DNA of 64,000 nucleotides from Algibacter sp. (GCF_029245835.1 NZ_JAQWOO010000001.1:1-64000); one strand, 5' to 3'; shown: positions 20,210 through 31,268, counted from the first letter of the stretch. Made by a program: numbers and translations. Notes: generated by a model not told the origin, from the sequence alone.

Positions 20210-20641
20210 CTATCTATTCATGTTTCTTATTTGATCCACAAAAAGATCTAAATCAGCACCATTATGTACTAATGTCATCGCCTTATCAATAATGTATTTT
20301 ACATTAACCGCATGGAAACCAAGTCCTACAGCAATCTTTTTCAAAAGCGAATGTTCAGGGTCTCCTTTAATCGTATCCACATGCACCATACGCACTAAAT
20401 CGTACAAACGCTCTAAACGCAAATCGTAAGATACTGGCGGATTAATCGGGTGCGAATTATAACTCTTCAAAATAGCCTTATAATCATCCTCACCTATCTC
20501 TAAACGCTGTGCCAAACGGTCTAAAAAGGCTTGCTCTTCAGATGTAATTATACCATCATCCATAGCCACACGAACAATTGCAGCAAAATGGCTCTCATTA
20601 CGCTTTTTAAACCCACTATCAAATAAATTCGAAAACGACAT
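20210..20641 (-). CDS. TerB-like (tellurite resistance fold) protein
   Basis: AAIVRVAMDDGIITSEEQAFLDRLAQRL, characteristic acidic TerB helices. Confidence 0.8.
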   Translation of the reverse strand: MSFSNLFDSGFKKRNESHFAAIVRVAMDDGIITSEEQAFLDRLAQRLEIGEDDYKAILKSYNSHPINPPVSYDLRLERLYDLVRMVHVDTIKGDPEHSLLKKIAVGLGFHAVNVKYIIDKAMTLVHNGADLDLFVDQIRNMNR

Positions 20642-20709
20642 ATACTTTTTTTTAGTGCTGCAAACCTACATATTTTTTTTAAGATTTTAAATTGAAATTT
20701 TAATTTTTT

Positions 20710-20791
20710 GGGCGTTACCCAAGGGTCGGGCTTTCACTACTCGCTCCCTCCTGCGTCGGGGAGCTCAAACATGCCGTTCAATCCCTAACGC
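20710..20791. repeat. GC-richer intergenic repeat (GGGCGTTACCC AAGGGTCGGGCTTTC ... CAATCCCTAACGC), family B-like
   Basis: Gcgtt...taacgc ends shared with 8981..9074; stands out from local composition. Confidence 0.6.
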
Positions 20792-20931
20792 GAGCGCAGA
20801 ACACCTTTCAAAAATCAGAACAAACAATTGTGAATTTTCTAGAAAAAACAAGACAAGCCCTAGCTAAACTATAAAATAAGAAATGGTATAATAATCCGAA
20901 ACCGTATATTTGCAAATCAAAACAAAATTAG

Positions 20932-23900
20932 GTGAGTAAAAACAGTATCTCTCAAACCTATTTACAGACTTTGCAAACGCAGAATCTGCAAAATGCTATT
21001 ACCCAAACTCAAAGTAAAACACATTTAAAAGGACTTGTAGGGTCTTCGTTTTCCTTTGTTATTTCAAGTGTTTTTAAAGCAACCGAAAAGCCTTTTTTGT
21101 TAGTTTTTAACGATAAAGAAGAAGCTGCACATTATCTAAACGATTTAGAACAATTATTAAATGATAAAGATGTGCTCTTCTATCCAGGAAGTTACAGACG
21201 GCCATACGAAATTGAAGAAACAGATAATGCCAATGTGCTCTTACGTGCCGAGGTTTTAAACCGCATCAACTCGCAAAAAAAACCAGCCATAATTGTTACC
21301 TATCCAGATGCGCTTTTTGAGCAGGTAGTTACTAGAAAAGAGTTAGAGCGCCATACACTTAAAGTTGGTGTAAATGATAAACTGTCTATTGATTTTGTAA
21401 ACGAAATGTTATTTGAATACAAATTTAAACGTGTCGATTTTGTTACCGAACCTGGAGAGTTTTCAGTACGTGGTGGAATTGTAGATGTCTTTTCATTTTC
21501 GCATGATGAGCCTTATCGTATCGAATTCTTTGGTGATGAAGTCGACAGCATCAGAACGTTTGATGTGGAAACCCAATTATCCATCGAACAAATAAAAAAA
21601 ATCAACATTATTCCCAATGTTGCGAATAAACTTTTAGAAGAAAGCCGACAAAGTTTCCTGAAATATATTGCACAAAAAACAGTAATCTGTTTAAAAAATG
21701 CAGACTTAATATTTTCTCGAATAGACGATTTTTATGGCAAATCAGAAGAAGCTTTTAAAACACTTTCACAAGATATAAAGCACGCCGAACCTCACGAATT
21801 ATTTTGTGATTCAGCATTGCTAAAAAAACAACTACTAGATCTTACCATTATTGAATTTGGTAGTACGTCTGTTTTTAATGCTAACGACATTGCGGGTAAA
21901 ACGTCGCAGTCTGTTTCATTGGAAGAAGTCACATTCAACACCACACCACAACCCGCTTTCAATAAACAATTCAATCTGTTAATAGAAGATTTAAATACCA
22001 ATCACGAAAACGGATATAAAAATTATATTGCTTGTGTTAGCGAGCAGCAAGCCAAACGGTTTCATGATATTTTTGACGACTCTCATCTTGATGTAAAAGG
22101 ATATCAAACTATTATTTTATCCTTGCATCAAGGTTTTATAGATCACGACGCCAAAATAGTATGTTATACAGATCATCAAATATTTGAGCGTTATCATAAA
22201 TTTCATCTTAAAAATGGCTACGCAAAAAAGCAGGCCATTACACTAAAAGAGCTCACCAATTTAGATATTGGCGATTACGTCACACACATCGATCATGGTA
22301 TTGGGCGTTTCGGCGGACTCCAAAAAATAGATGTTGAAGGCAAAAAACAAGAGGCTATTAAATTGGTTTATGGCGAGCGCGATGTGTTATATTTAAGCAT
22401 TCATTCGTTACATAAAATCACAAAGTTTAATGGTAAAGACGGCAAACCACCCAAAATTTACAAATTGGGTAGTAATGCTTGGAAAACCCTAAAACAAAAA
22501 ACGAAAGCACGTGTAAAACATGTAGCTTTTAACTTAATAAAATTGTACGCCAAACGTAAAACCAAAAAAGGCTATCAGTACAATCCAGATAGTTACATGC
22601 AACACGAGTTAGAAGCGTCTTTTATTTACGAAGATACCCCAGACCAAAGTACGGCAACTGCGGATATTAAAGTGGATATGGAAAGCGAACGCCCTATGGA
22701 TCGATTGATTTGTGGCGATGTTGGGTTTGGTAAAACCGAAGTTGCTATTCGTGCCGCGTTTAAGGCGGTAGATAACGGCAAACAAGTTGCAGTTTTAGTA
22801 CCAACTACTATTTTGGCTTATCAACACTCTAGAACCTTTAGAGCGCGTTTAAAAGACTTCCCGGTTACTGTAGATTATGTTAACCGATTTAGAACTGCTA
22901 AAGAAAAACGAGAAACTTTAGAGGCCTTAGAACAGGGTAAAGTCGATATCATAATTGGAACACATCAATTAGTAAATAAAAATGTAAAGTTTAAAGATTT
23001 AGGATTATTAATTGTTGATGAAGAGCAAAAATTCGGTGTCGCTGTAAAAGAAAAATTAAAGACTTTAAAGGATAATGTAGATGTATTAACCTTAACCGCA
23101 ACGCCAATTCCAAGAACGCTTCAGTTTAGTTTAATGGCAGCACGAGATATGTCTGTAATTACTACGCCACCTCCAAATCGTTATCCAATTGAAAGCAATG
23201 TAATCCGTTTTAATGAAGAAACTATTCGTGATGCTGTGAGTTATGAAATTCAGCGTGGCGGTCAAATATTCTTCATTCATAATCGCATTGAAAATATTAA
23301 AGAAGTAGCAGGCATGTTACAACGTTTAGTCCCCGATGCTAAAATAGGTATTGGTCACGGACAAATGGATGGAAAAAAATTAGAACAACTTATGCTGGCG
23401 TTTATGGATGGTGCTTTTGATGTTTTGGTGAGCACTACTATTGTGGAAAGCGGACTCGATGTTCCAAACGCCAACACTATTTTTATAAATAATGCCAATA
23501 ATTTTGGGTTAAGTGATTTGCACCAAATGCGAGGACGCGTAGGGCGAAGCAATAAGAAAGCATTTTGTTATTTCATCACACCAGAATATTCAGCCATGAC
23601 AGATGATGCTCGAAAACGTATTACAGCGTTAGAGCAATTTACAGAGTTAGGAAGTGGTTTTAACATAGCCATGAAAGATTTAGAAATACGAGGTGCGGGC
23701 GATTTATTAGGTGGCGAGCAAAGTGGATTCATCAACGAAATCGGGTTTGATACCTATCAAAAAATCCTAAATGAAGCCATAGAAGAACTTAAAGAAAATG
23801 AGTTTAAAGATTTGTATGATGAGGATGAAGCCGATAAGGTTTTTGTTAAAGACGTCACGATTGATACCGATTTTGAGTTGTTGTTCCCAGACAGTTATGT

Positions 23901-24309
23901 AAATAATATTGCAGAACGCCTAAAGTTATACACAGCACTAAACAATATAAAAACGGAAGAAGAATTGCATACCTTTGAAAAGGCACTAACTGACCGTTTT
24001 GGAGAATTGCCAGAACAAGTGACCGATTTATTAAATAGTGTCCAAATAAAGTGGTTAGCTACCAAAATTGGATTCGAAAAAATAATTATGAAAAAGGGTA
24101 AACTGATTGGCTATTTTATAAATGACCAACAAAGTAGATTTTATAAAAGTGCTCATTTTACTAAGGTTTTACAATTTGTTCAAACACATCCTCAATCTTG
24201 TAAAATGAAAGAGAAACAAACACGAACAGGTTTACGTTTAATGCTAAGCTTTGAACACATAAAAACCGTTAAACAAGCTCTAGAAGCTTTAAAACCTATT
24301 GTGGCTTGA
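20932..24309 (+). CDS. mfd: Transcription-repair coupling factor (GTG start)
   Basis: RID DYVTHIDHGIGRFGGL; helicase GDVGFGKTEVAIRAAF, VDEEQKFGV, TLTATPIPRTLQFSLMAARDMS; C-terminal TRCF. Confidence 0.98.
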   Translation: MSKNSISQTYLQTLQTQNLQNAITQTQSKTHLKGLVGSSFSFVISSVFKATEKPFLLVFNDKEEAAHYLNDLEQLLNDKDVLFYPGSYRRPYEIEETDNANVLLRAEVLNRINSQKKPAIIVTYPDALFEQVVTRKELERHTLKVGVNDKLSIDFVNEMLFEYKFKRVDFVTEPGEFSVRGGIVDVFSFSHDEPYRIEFFGDEVDSIRTFDVETQLSIEQIKKINIIPNVANKLLEESRQSFLKYIAQKTVICLKNADLIFSRIDDFYGKSEEAFKTLSQDIKHAEPHELFCDSALLKKQLLDLTIIEFGSTSVFNANDIAGKTSQSVSLEEVTFNTTPQPAFNKQFNLLIEDLNTNHENGYKNYIACVSEQQAKRFHDIFDDSHLDVKGYQTIILSLHQGFIDHDAKIVCYTDHQIFERYHKFHLKNGYAKKQAITLKELTNLDIGDYVTHIDHGIGRFGGLQKIDVEGKKQEAIKLVYGERDVLYLSIHSLHKITKFNGKDGKPPKIYKLGSNAWKTLKQKTKARVKHVAFNLIKLYAKRKTKKGYQYNPDSYMQHELEASFIYEDTPDQSTATADIKVDMESERPMDRLICGDVGFGKTEVAIRAAFKAVDNGKQVAVLVPTTILAYQHSRTFRARLKDFPVTVDYVNRFRTAKEKRETLEALEQGKVDIIIGTHQLVNKNVKFKDLGLLIVDEEQKFGVAVKEKLKTLKDNVDVLTLTATPIPRTLQFSLMAARDMSVITTPPPNRYPIESNVIRFNEETIRDAVSYEIQRGGQIFFIHNRIENIKEVAGMLQRLVPDAKIGIGHGQMDGKKLEQLMLAFMDGAFDVLVSTTIVESGLDVPNANTIFINNANNFGLSDLHQMRGRVGRSNKKAFCYFITPEYSAMTDDARKRITALEQFTELGSGFNIAMKDLEIRGAGDLLGGEQSGFINEIGFDTYQKILNEAIEELKENEFKDLYDEDEADKVFVKDVTIDTDFELLFPDSYVNNIAERLKLYTALNNIKTEEELHTFEKALTDRFGELPEQVTDLLNSVQIKWLATKIGFEKIIMKKGKLIGYFINDQQSRFYKSAHFTKVLQFVQTHPQSCKMKEKQTRTGLRLMLSFEHIKTVKQALEALKPIVA

Positions 24310-24344
24310 TTATTGATTTTTAATTTGAAAATGATTTTATATAA

Positions 24345-25679
24345 ATGAAACGTTTATTTGTTATAACACTTTTACTTCCTACCATACTTTTAGCACAACA
24401 TACTATTAAGGGTGTATTTTCGCCGGCAGAAGAATATAATTTTGCCTTATTGTATAAAGTAAATCCTACCATCTCTGATTATGTTACAAATGCGGAAATA
24501 CAAGAAGATGGAAGTTTTGAGTTTAAGCTGGACTCCACAAACACCAAAGGCATGTATCGTTTAGTTTATGCAGTACCTCAAGAAGATTATAATTTTGATA
24601 TTATTTATAATGGAAAAGAAGATATTGAACTCGCTTTTAATTCTGAAACAGGTGTAGCGTTTCAGAAATCGACTGAAAATAAATTGATAACGTCTTACAC
24701 GAATAGTATGTCTATGGTTACCCAAAGTATTGGTAACTATTTTAGTCAGGAGAGTAAGGATACCATAGCTTTGAAAGCTATTTTTAAAACACAAAGAGAA
24801 ACCCAAGCAAATTTTGAAAAGGCAGCAAAAAACACAAGAGCATTAGCTTTCATTAAGGCCAATAAACCCTACATACCAAAACATATTGAAGGCGTAAATA
24901 AGTATATCAACAATTTAAGAAATCATTATTTTGATCATGTTGATTTTAATAATCAGACACTTCAGAGTTCTAATTTTCTAGAAGAGCGCATGCTGAATTA
25001 TGTTTTTGGAATGTCTTCTGAGACTAAAGATGAACAATCAAGCTACATAGAGAATATTAATGTGGTTTATGGTCATATGCAATCTGCTCCAAAAGAAGTT
25101 AAGCGCATATTATTATTTGATTTATGGCAACAAATGTCTGATTTAGGACATGAATCTGTAGCAAATTACATTGCTGAAACCTATTTAATGGATATTGCCG
25201 TAGCACTTAACGATCAAGAGCTTTTGCAATCATTAATATTGTATCAAAACCTTTCAAAAGGAACTGTTGCTCCAGATTTTGAAGTTGAAATTAAAGAGAA
25301 AGATAAGCTAGTTACAAAAAAAATGAGCGCTTTAAAAGGTGCTGAAAATTATGTTATTGTTTTTTGGAGTAGCACATGTCCACATTGTTTAGATGAAGTG
25401 CCACAACTACAAACATTCGTAAAGTTGTTAGGAGAAGATAAAGTACAAGTGGTCGCTATTGGTTTAGAAGACGAACCTTATGGATGGAAAAACTTAACCT
25501 ATGATTACCCTAATTTTATACATGTTTATGGCGAAGGAAAATGGGATAATGAGATTGGTAATGCTTATGGCGTCAGTTCAACACCAGCGTATTTTATTTT
25601 AGATAAGGATAAAAAAATCGTTTCAAAACCTATAAACTTTGATGTTTTGAAACAGTATTTTAAAACAGAAGAGGAATAG
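24345..25679 (+). CDS. TlpA-like thioredoxin-fold protein
   Basis: Signal peptide; NYVIVFWSSTCPHCLDEVPQLQTF (CPHC). Confidence 0.9.
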   Translation: MKRLFVITLLLPTILLAQHTIKGVFSPAEEYNFALLYKVNPTISDYVTNAEIQEDGSFEFKLDSTNTKGMYRLVYAVPQEDYNFDIIYNGKEDIELAFNSETGVAFQKSTENKLITSYTNSMSMVTQSIGNYFSQESKDTIALKAIFKTQRETQANFEKAAKNTRALAFIKANKPYIPKHIEGVNKYINNLRNHYFDHVDFNNQTLQSSNFLEERMLNYVFGMSSETKDEQSSYIENINVVYGHMQSAPKEVKRILLFDLWQQMSDLGHESVANYIAETYLMDIAVALNDQELLQSLILYQNLSKGTVAPDFEVEIKEKDKLVTKKMSALKGAENYVIVFWSSTCPHCLDEVPQLQTFVKLLGEDKVQVVAIGLEDEPYGWKNLTYDYPNFIHVYGEGKWDNEIGNAYGVSSTPAYFILDKDKKIVSKPINFDVLKQYFKTEEE

Positions 25680-25682
25680 TTT

Positions 25683-26042
25683 TTAGAAATGATAAAAAGC
25701 GTTCTCTAAATGCTCAATATTAAAGCCTTTACCTTCTTTAACAATCGCTATAATATCAAAACGGACTTCAACATCTAAATCATTTACCGTTACATATTCA
25801 TCCACTGCTTTTACTAAACGTTGAATCTGTTTGGGTTTTACAAAATCTTGTGGATCTCCAAAATCTGTAGTCGAACGTGTTTTTACTTCAACAATAGCTA
25901 GAATCTTATCTTTTTGGGCAATAATATCTACTTCTGCCTTATCAAATCGGTAATTGCGTTCAATGATTTTATAGTTATGTTTCAGAAGAAAATCAACTGC
26001 GAGTTGCTCACCTTTTTTACCGAGTTCGTTGTGTTTTGCCAT
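25683..26042 (-). CDS. YraN/UPF0102 family protein
   Basis: GEQLAVDFLLKHNYKIIERNYRFDKAEVDIIAQKDKILAIVEVKTRS. Confidence 0.95.
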   Translation of the reverse strand: MAKHNELGKKGEQLAVDFLLKHNYKIIERNYRFDKAEVDIIAQKDKILAIVEVKTRSTTDFGDPQDFVKPKQIQRLVKAVDEYVTVNDLDVEVRFDIIAIVKEGKGFNIEHLENAFYHF

Positions 26043-26199
26043 AATGCTAAAATAAAAAAGTTTATTGTTATTCAGAAGGAGGCACGATTGAAGAATCTTA
26101 AAGTGTCATCATTTAAAAAAGATATATACTTTTTTTTTGTACTCAAAATTTAATACTTTTTTTATAAAGTAGATTCTTCGCTATACTCTGAATGACACA

Positions 26200-27360
26200 T
26201 TACCCTCTAAACAAAAAGAAATCATCTTTCATATGTTCAATTTGAGCATCTTCATTCGTAATAATATAATCTATAGCTTGAGACGTGAAATCTTCACCCT
26301 TTTCAGTTAAAGACACAATATTTTTATCAAACTGAATCATATTGTTTTTTAAGGCTAAATCTAAAACAGTTTTGGAGCGTACTTTTTGCCAATTGATATG
26401 TTCGTTGAGGTGATTGACATGGCGCTCACGTTCTTCTGTATGATTTTTTAAATGCAATAAAAAGGTTAATAAAGAAACTTCTGTACGTTGTTGTTTTTCG
26501 CGATACATGACAGCGATAATGCCTTTGCTTGGGGCAAATAAGTAAACTGCTAAAAATAGTAAACCCAACATGGTGGTTATAGATCCGGCTATTGAAGCAT
26601 CTAGCCAGTGAGCCAACCAATAGCCCGAAATAGCACTAAAAACACCAAAACAAATGGCGTAAATAAGCATACGCTTTAGTTCGTTGGTCAATAAATAAGC
26701 TGTAGCTGCTGGCGCAATCATAAGCGCAACAACTAAAATAGCACCTACGGCATCAAAAGCGCCAACAGTGGTTATAGATGAAACCGTCATCAATCCATAA
26801 TGTATTATGGCTGGTGAGAATCCTAGTGAAGCTGCTAAACCAGCATCGAATGTGCTTATTTTTAATTCTTTGAAGAATGCAAATAATAAACCTAAAGTAA
26901 TAATTAAAATACTTCCAATAATCCATAGTGATTTTGGACCTAAATCAACTCCAGAAATGATAAGTCTATCAAAAGGAGCAAAAGCCAATTCGCCTAATAA
27001 TACCGCATCTACATCTAAATGGACATCATTCGCATTTTTAGCAATCATGATCACACCAATACTAAACAAAATAGGGAATACTAATCCAATAGCGGTATCT
27101 TCTTTAACTAAGCCTGTTTTTTGAATGTACTCAACTAAAACAACGGTAATAATTCCTGTAAGGGCTGCAAGTAGTATAAGTAGCGGCGAGTTTAAATCTT
27201 GTGTGATAAAAAATCCAATAACAATACCCGGTAAAATAGAATGACTAATAGCATCGCTAATCATGGCCATTTTTCTGAGTACTAAGAATGTCCCAGGAAT
27301 AGCGCAGGCTATAGCAACTAAGCTTGCAATTAATTGTATTTCAATTTGTGCGCTACTCAT
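26200..27360 (-). CDS. Metal (Zn/Mn-type) ABC transporter permease with C-terminal winged-helix-like extension
   Basis: ABC-3 permease ISDAISHSILPGIVIGF; C-terminal cytosolic ~100 aa (VSLTEKGEDF) resembling the DtxR dimerisation/wHTH region. Confidence 0.9.
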   Translation of the reverse strand: MSSAQIEIQLIASLVAIACAIPGTFLVLRKMAMISDAISHSILPGIVIGFFITQDLNSPLLILLAALTGIITVVLVEYIQKTGLVKEDTAIGLVFPILFSIGVIMIAKNANDVHLDVDAVLLGELAFAPFDRLIISGVDLGPKSLWIIGSILIITLGLLFAFFKELKISTFDAGLAASLGFSPAIIHYGLMTVSSITTVGAFDAVGAILVVALMIAPAATAYLLTNELKRMLIYAICFGVFSAISGYWLAHWLDASIAGSITTMLGLLFLAVYLFAPSKGIIAVMYREKQQRTEVSLLTFLLHLKNHTEERERHVNHLNEHINWQKVRSKTVLDLALKNNMIQFDKNIVSLTEKGEDFTSQAIDYIITNEDAQIEHMKDDFFLFRG

Positions 27361-28543
27361 TGTTATCGCTTTGTTGGTTGTATAAATTGGAAGCTATTTC
27401 AAAGCCTTCTTCTGTTAAACTCCACATCGTACCATCTAAATTCACATAATTTTTTCTAACTAATTTTTGAAGGGTGCCTTTGGTGAATCCCTGAAAGTTG
27501 TTTAAGATTTTTATGGCGTGAGGGTGTGAGATATCTTCGTGAGTTTCTGCAATATTATACATAAACGCTAGTGTTTTATGCCATTGTAAATCACGACGAT
27601 TTTTTATAAAACGGATTTGTTTAAATAATAAACCGCGACTTGGAGAAAATATAAAAGACACTAAAACAAAAACTCCAGCAACAATAACAATAACAGGGCC
27701 AGTAGATAAATTATTTTGACTTGCACTAATTGCTGTACCAAAAACACCTGAAAAAGCACCAAAAATAGCGGCTAGGAACACCATGACACCTAGGCTGTTA
27801 GTCCATTGTCTTGCAGCAGCGGCAGGGGCTAATAGCATGGCGCTCATTAATACGACGCCTACGGTTTGTAAACCAAGTACAATGGCTAATACAATAAATG
27901 TAGTAATTAAAATATCGATAAATTTAGTGTTAAAGCCTAATGTTTTGGTATAATCTGCGTCAAATAATAAGATTTTGAATTCTTTCCAAAAGAGTAATAA
28001 TACGAATAGGCAAAGACCAGTAACCATGGCCATCATCCAGACATCACTTTCTACTAAAGTTGCTGCTTGTCCAAATAAATATTTATCTAACCCTGCTTGG
28101 TTTGCGTTGGGTTGTTTTTGAATAAACGTGAGTAGCAACATTCCAAACCCAAAAAATAATGATAAAATTAACCCTAAGGCGGTATCTGATTTTAAATGCG
28201 TCTTACTAATAATGCCCCGAATCCAAAAGGTTCCTATGAGTCCGCTAACTAATGCACCTAATAATAATACATTGCTATCTTTTGCACCTGTTATTAAAAA
28301 GGCAATGGCTATACCTGGCAATGCGGCATGGGAAATGGCATCGCCTAAAAGACTTTGTTTTCTGAGTACAGCGAAGCTTCCAAGCATCCCAGTAACTGCG
28401 CCTAGTATTGCAGTACCAAGTGTTATCGTTCTTAGCGTGTAGTCTGTAAAAACTAAAGAAAAGTATTCGGTTAAATCGATGGCTAGTAGTTTTTTCCTGT
28501 TAGTACAATTGATGATTTGGTATGATACTGCTCTTTTTTCCAA
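27353..28543 (-). CDS. Metal (Zn/Mn-type) ABC transporter permease with C-terminal winged-helix-like extension (start uncertain)
   Basis: ABC-3 permease LGDAISHAALPGIAIAFL; C-terminal WSLTEEGFEIASNLY. ORF overlaps the upstream CDS by 61 nt. Confidence 0.88.
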   Translation of the reverse strand: MEKRAVSYQIINCTNRKKLLAIDLTEYFSLVFTDYTLRTITLGTAILGAVTGMLGSFAVLRKQSLLGDAISHAALPGIAIAFLITGAKDSNVLLLGALVSGLIGTFWIRGIISKTHLKSDTALGLILSLFFGFGMLLLTFIQKQPNANQAGLDKYLFGQAATLVESDVWMMAMVTGLCLFVLLLFWKEFKILLFDADYTKTLGFNTKFIDILITTFIVLAIVLGLQTVGVVLMSAMLLAPAAAARQWTNSLGVMVFLAAIFGAFSGVFGTAISASQNNLSTGPVIVIVAGVFVLVSFIFSPSRGLLFKQIRFIKNRRDLQWHKTLAFMYNIAETHEDISHPHAIKILNNFQGFTKGTLQKLVRKNYVNLDGTMWSLTEEGFEIASNLYNQQSDNNE

Positions 28544-30108
28544 AATCTAAGTAGAAAATCTATATCATTTAGATAACTCTTGTAGGGTTCTTTTTTGAAA
28601 AATGAAAGTTTATCTTTAAAGTTGTTTATAAAGTAGTAAACCAATTCTGTTGAATAATTTTGAGAAATTAATAAATGCATAATATCATCTTCACTTTCTT
28701 GATTAAAAAACGAATTCTTTTTATCAGGAAAAGCATTTATAATATCAAAATAAATTTCTACTCCGTTTTTTGGATTGAAAAAAACAATAGCTTGTGCATC
28801 TTCTGAATTGAAATTTTCAAAAGAATCATCTGGTCCAAAATAACCATCACTTTTTGTGTGTTGTTTTGCTTCTTTTTTTTCTTTTGTTGATAGCTTCAGT
28901 GAATGGTTGTAATAATCCATAAAGCGATTTACAAAATCTTTCACTTTTTCTGAATTCATATAAGCAATTGGTGTACCTCCGTTATATTCTAAAAACGCTT
29001 TTTCTTGTTTGTTAAGAATGTCTTGGACTTCTTTATAATCATTTAAAAAATTAACTTTTGATCTTTCATCTGCCGAATTTTTTTGATCTAAAATAATATC
29101 TGCGTTAAATTCTGAAATACTAAAATTTCCTGAAAACCACCATTCGTCTTTATATTTTACCAATCCAATAAAGAGTATATCATCTTCTTCTAATTCGCTG
29201 CAATGATCAAATGATTTTTTTGTCATTTCAAATAACATACCTGATGCAATATATTCTATATAAACAGAGTGAGTATCTTGTTTTTTATATAAAAATAGCC
29301 CTGTTATTTTTTCAGAGATACTGGCTATATCTTTCTGGTTAGTATGAGAGTTATCTAATAAATTCTCTACCCAATTTTTAGCATTTAACCCTAAAAGCGC
29401 ACTGTTTGCGTTAAAAGTAAAATACTCAGTAGATTCTCGAATAAAGCTCATAACCGTTTCGGGGCTTTCATTTTCTTGCTTATTATTTTCTATGATTTCT
29501 AAAATTTCAAGATCCATTCTATATTTAATATCTGTATAAAATAAATAAGACTCGAAGAAAACAAACTGTAATAATGCTCTAGATATATAAAAATCCCCAT
29601 CCTTGTTTTCGAACTCATATAATTTTTTTAAAGTTTTATTTTCTGGCGCATATTCATATTCTTCTTCAAGAATTTGCATGGTTAACTTAGCAGTTATTAG
29701 GATGAAATCGTTATGTGGTGAAAAAAAATGATTGTCTTGAATGGTGTTTAGAAAATACCAAGTTAAAAAAGCAACATCTTCAAAATTAATTTCATCGTCT
29801 ATGTATGTTTCGTTTGTATTGTAAAATGGTAAGTTTTTATTATAAAATTTTTTGTAACAAGACTTAAATGTTTTCCATAGATTAATTCCAGATATGATAT
29901 CTTCAAAATAACATGTTAAAAAGCAACTAAATACCAATTGATCATCTTTCGATAAAAATTCATTAAGAAATGAATATGTATTTGGATTTGTATTAATGTT
30001 GGAATTAATTTTATTTGCTACTTTAAGATAATAAAAGTCTGTATTACTACTATAATGCTGTGGTTTTAAAGCTAACCAATGTTTTATATAAATTTTGTTT
30101 TTCATCAA
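28483..30108 (-). CDS. Hypothetical protein, possibly DUF3843 family
   Basis: 541 aa, N-terminal KIYIKHWLALKPQ..STDFYYLKVANKI; SEC-C-free, no obvious catalytic motif. Family call by recollection only. Confidence 0.55.
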   Translation of the reverse strand: MMKNKIYIKHWLALKPQHYSSNTDFYYLKVANKINSNINTNPNTYSFLNEFLSKDDQLVFSCFLTCYFEDIISGINLWKTFKSCYKKFYNKNLPFYNTNETYIDDEINFEDVAFLTWYFLNTIQDNHFFSPHNDFILITAKLTMQILEEEYEYAPENKTLKKLYEFENKDGDFYISRALLQFVFFESYLFYTDIKYRMDLEILEIIENNKQENESPETVMSFIRESTEYFTFNANSALLGLNAKNWVENLLDNSHTNQKDIASISEKITGLFLYKKQDTHSVYIEYIASGMLFEMTKKSFDHCSELEEDDILFIGLVKYKDEWWFSGNFSISEFNADIILDQKNSADERSKVNFLNDYKEVQDILNKQEKAFLEYNGGTPIAYMNSEKVKDFVNRFMDYYNHSLKLSTKEKKEAKQHTKSDGYFGPDDSFENFNSEDAQAIVFFNPKNGVEIYFDIINAFPDKKNSFFNQESEDDIMHLLISQNYSTELVYYFINNFKDKLSFFKKEPYKSYLNDIDFLLRFWKKEQYHTKSSIVLTGKNY

Positions 30109-30185
30109 ATTTTATTAATTAGGTTTTGAATTTATTTATCCATTCGAGTAAGCACTGTTTACTGTGACTGCGACTGTCAACTCAT

Positions 30186-30923
30186 TTATTCCTGTATGCT
30201 TACTTTATAATTAATGCCATAAGTTTTAGTTAAGTTGTCATCATTGAAGATGTCTTTAACAGGACCTGTAGCAATCTTTTTCACGTTTAAAAAAGTTACC
30301 CAATCGAAATACTCAGGAACAGTTTGTAAATCGTGATGTACTACAATAACCGTTTTTCCTGCTTTTCTTAATTCTTTTAAAATATTGATAATGGCTATTT
30401 CAGTTGTAGCATCTACACCTTGAAAGGGTTCGTCCATAAAATATATAGATGCATTTTGCACTAAAGCTCTAGCCAAAAATATGCGTTGTTGTTGACCTCC
30501 AGAGAGCTGACTAATCTGTCGGTTTTTAAAAGCTAACATACCCACTTTTTCAAGAGCTTCTAAAGCCGCCTTTTTTTCTTTTTGTTTTGGGCGTTTTATC
30601 CAGCCTAAACTACCATAAGTTCCCATCATTACAACATCTAATGCGGTAGTTGGAAAATCCCAATCTACACTTCCTTTTTGTGGCACATAAGCAACAAGAG
30701 AACGTTGTTTTTCGTAGGGTTTATTATAAATACTTACACTTCCAGCAATAGGTTTTAGAATCCCTAAAATAGATTTTATAAGTGTTGATTTTCCAGCGCC
30801 ATTAGGACCAACAATAGCCATTAGAACGCCTTCTGGGATTTCTAAATCGATATCCCATAGTACGGGTTTGTAGTTGTAGGCTACTGTTAAATCGTCTATT
30901 TTTACTGCGATTTTTTGTTCCAT
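30186..30923 (-). CDS. Metal ABC transporter ATP-binding protein
   Basis: [16 protein letters not shown] Walker [16 protein letters not shown] signature, [12 protein letters not shown] Walker B. Confidence 0.96.
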   Translation of the reverse strand: MEQKIAVKIDDLTVAYNYKPVLWDIDLEIPEGVLMAIVGPNGAGKSTLIKSILGILKPIAGSVSIYNKPYEKQRSLVAYVPQKGSVDWDFPTTALDVVMMGTYGSLGWIKRPKQKEKKAALEALEKVGMLAFKNRQISQLSGGQQQRIFLARALVQNASIYFMDEPFQGVDATTEIAIINILKELRKAGKTVIVVHHDLQTVPEYFDWVTFLNVKKIATGPVKDIFNDDNLTKTYGINYKVSIQE

Positions 30924-31033
30924 TTTCTTTTTTTAATGTTCATTTTGCCTTAGTGCACTATGTATCTTTAAATATCTAGTAGACATTTAAAGATACATAC
31001 TAAAACCAAAAAATCAAGTTCAAGCCGAGGAAT

Positions 31034-31060
31034 TTTCCAGTTTTTTAAGAAAACTGGAAA
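31034..31060. repeat. Hairpin tttccagtttt-ttaag-aaaactggaaa
   Basis: Perfect 11-bp inverted repeat in the gap between ATPase and binding-protein genes. Confidence 0.6.
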
Positions 31061-31268
31061 CCGATTTGAAAACTCTGCGTCGAACCGCGTTCTCCTGTTA
31101 TTGGAGCTTTTCTTCATCTATTCTTCGCCTTTACGTTCAATTGTGCGAATTGATTTGGGAGTTGACTTTTTATTTTTTTTTCTTTTATTATCAAATAGTT
31201 TTTTTAACTTCTCTATTTGCAGATTTATCACTTAATTTCTGCTTTAGGCCTGACCTTGGCTGATAATC

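Noticed and set aside
31066-31263. 65-aa plus-strand ORF in the ABC operon gap
   Set aside because: Low-complexity F/Y/L translation of repeat-rich intergenic DNA; no start context or family
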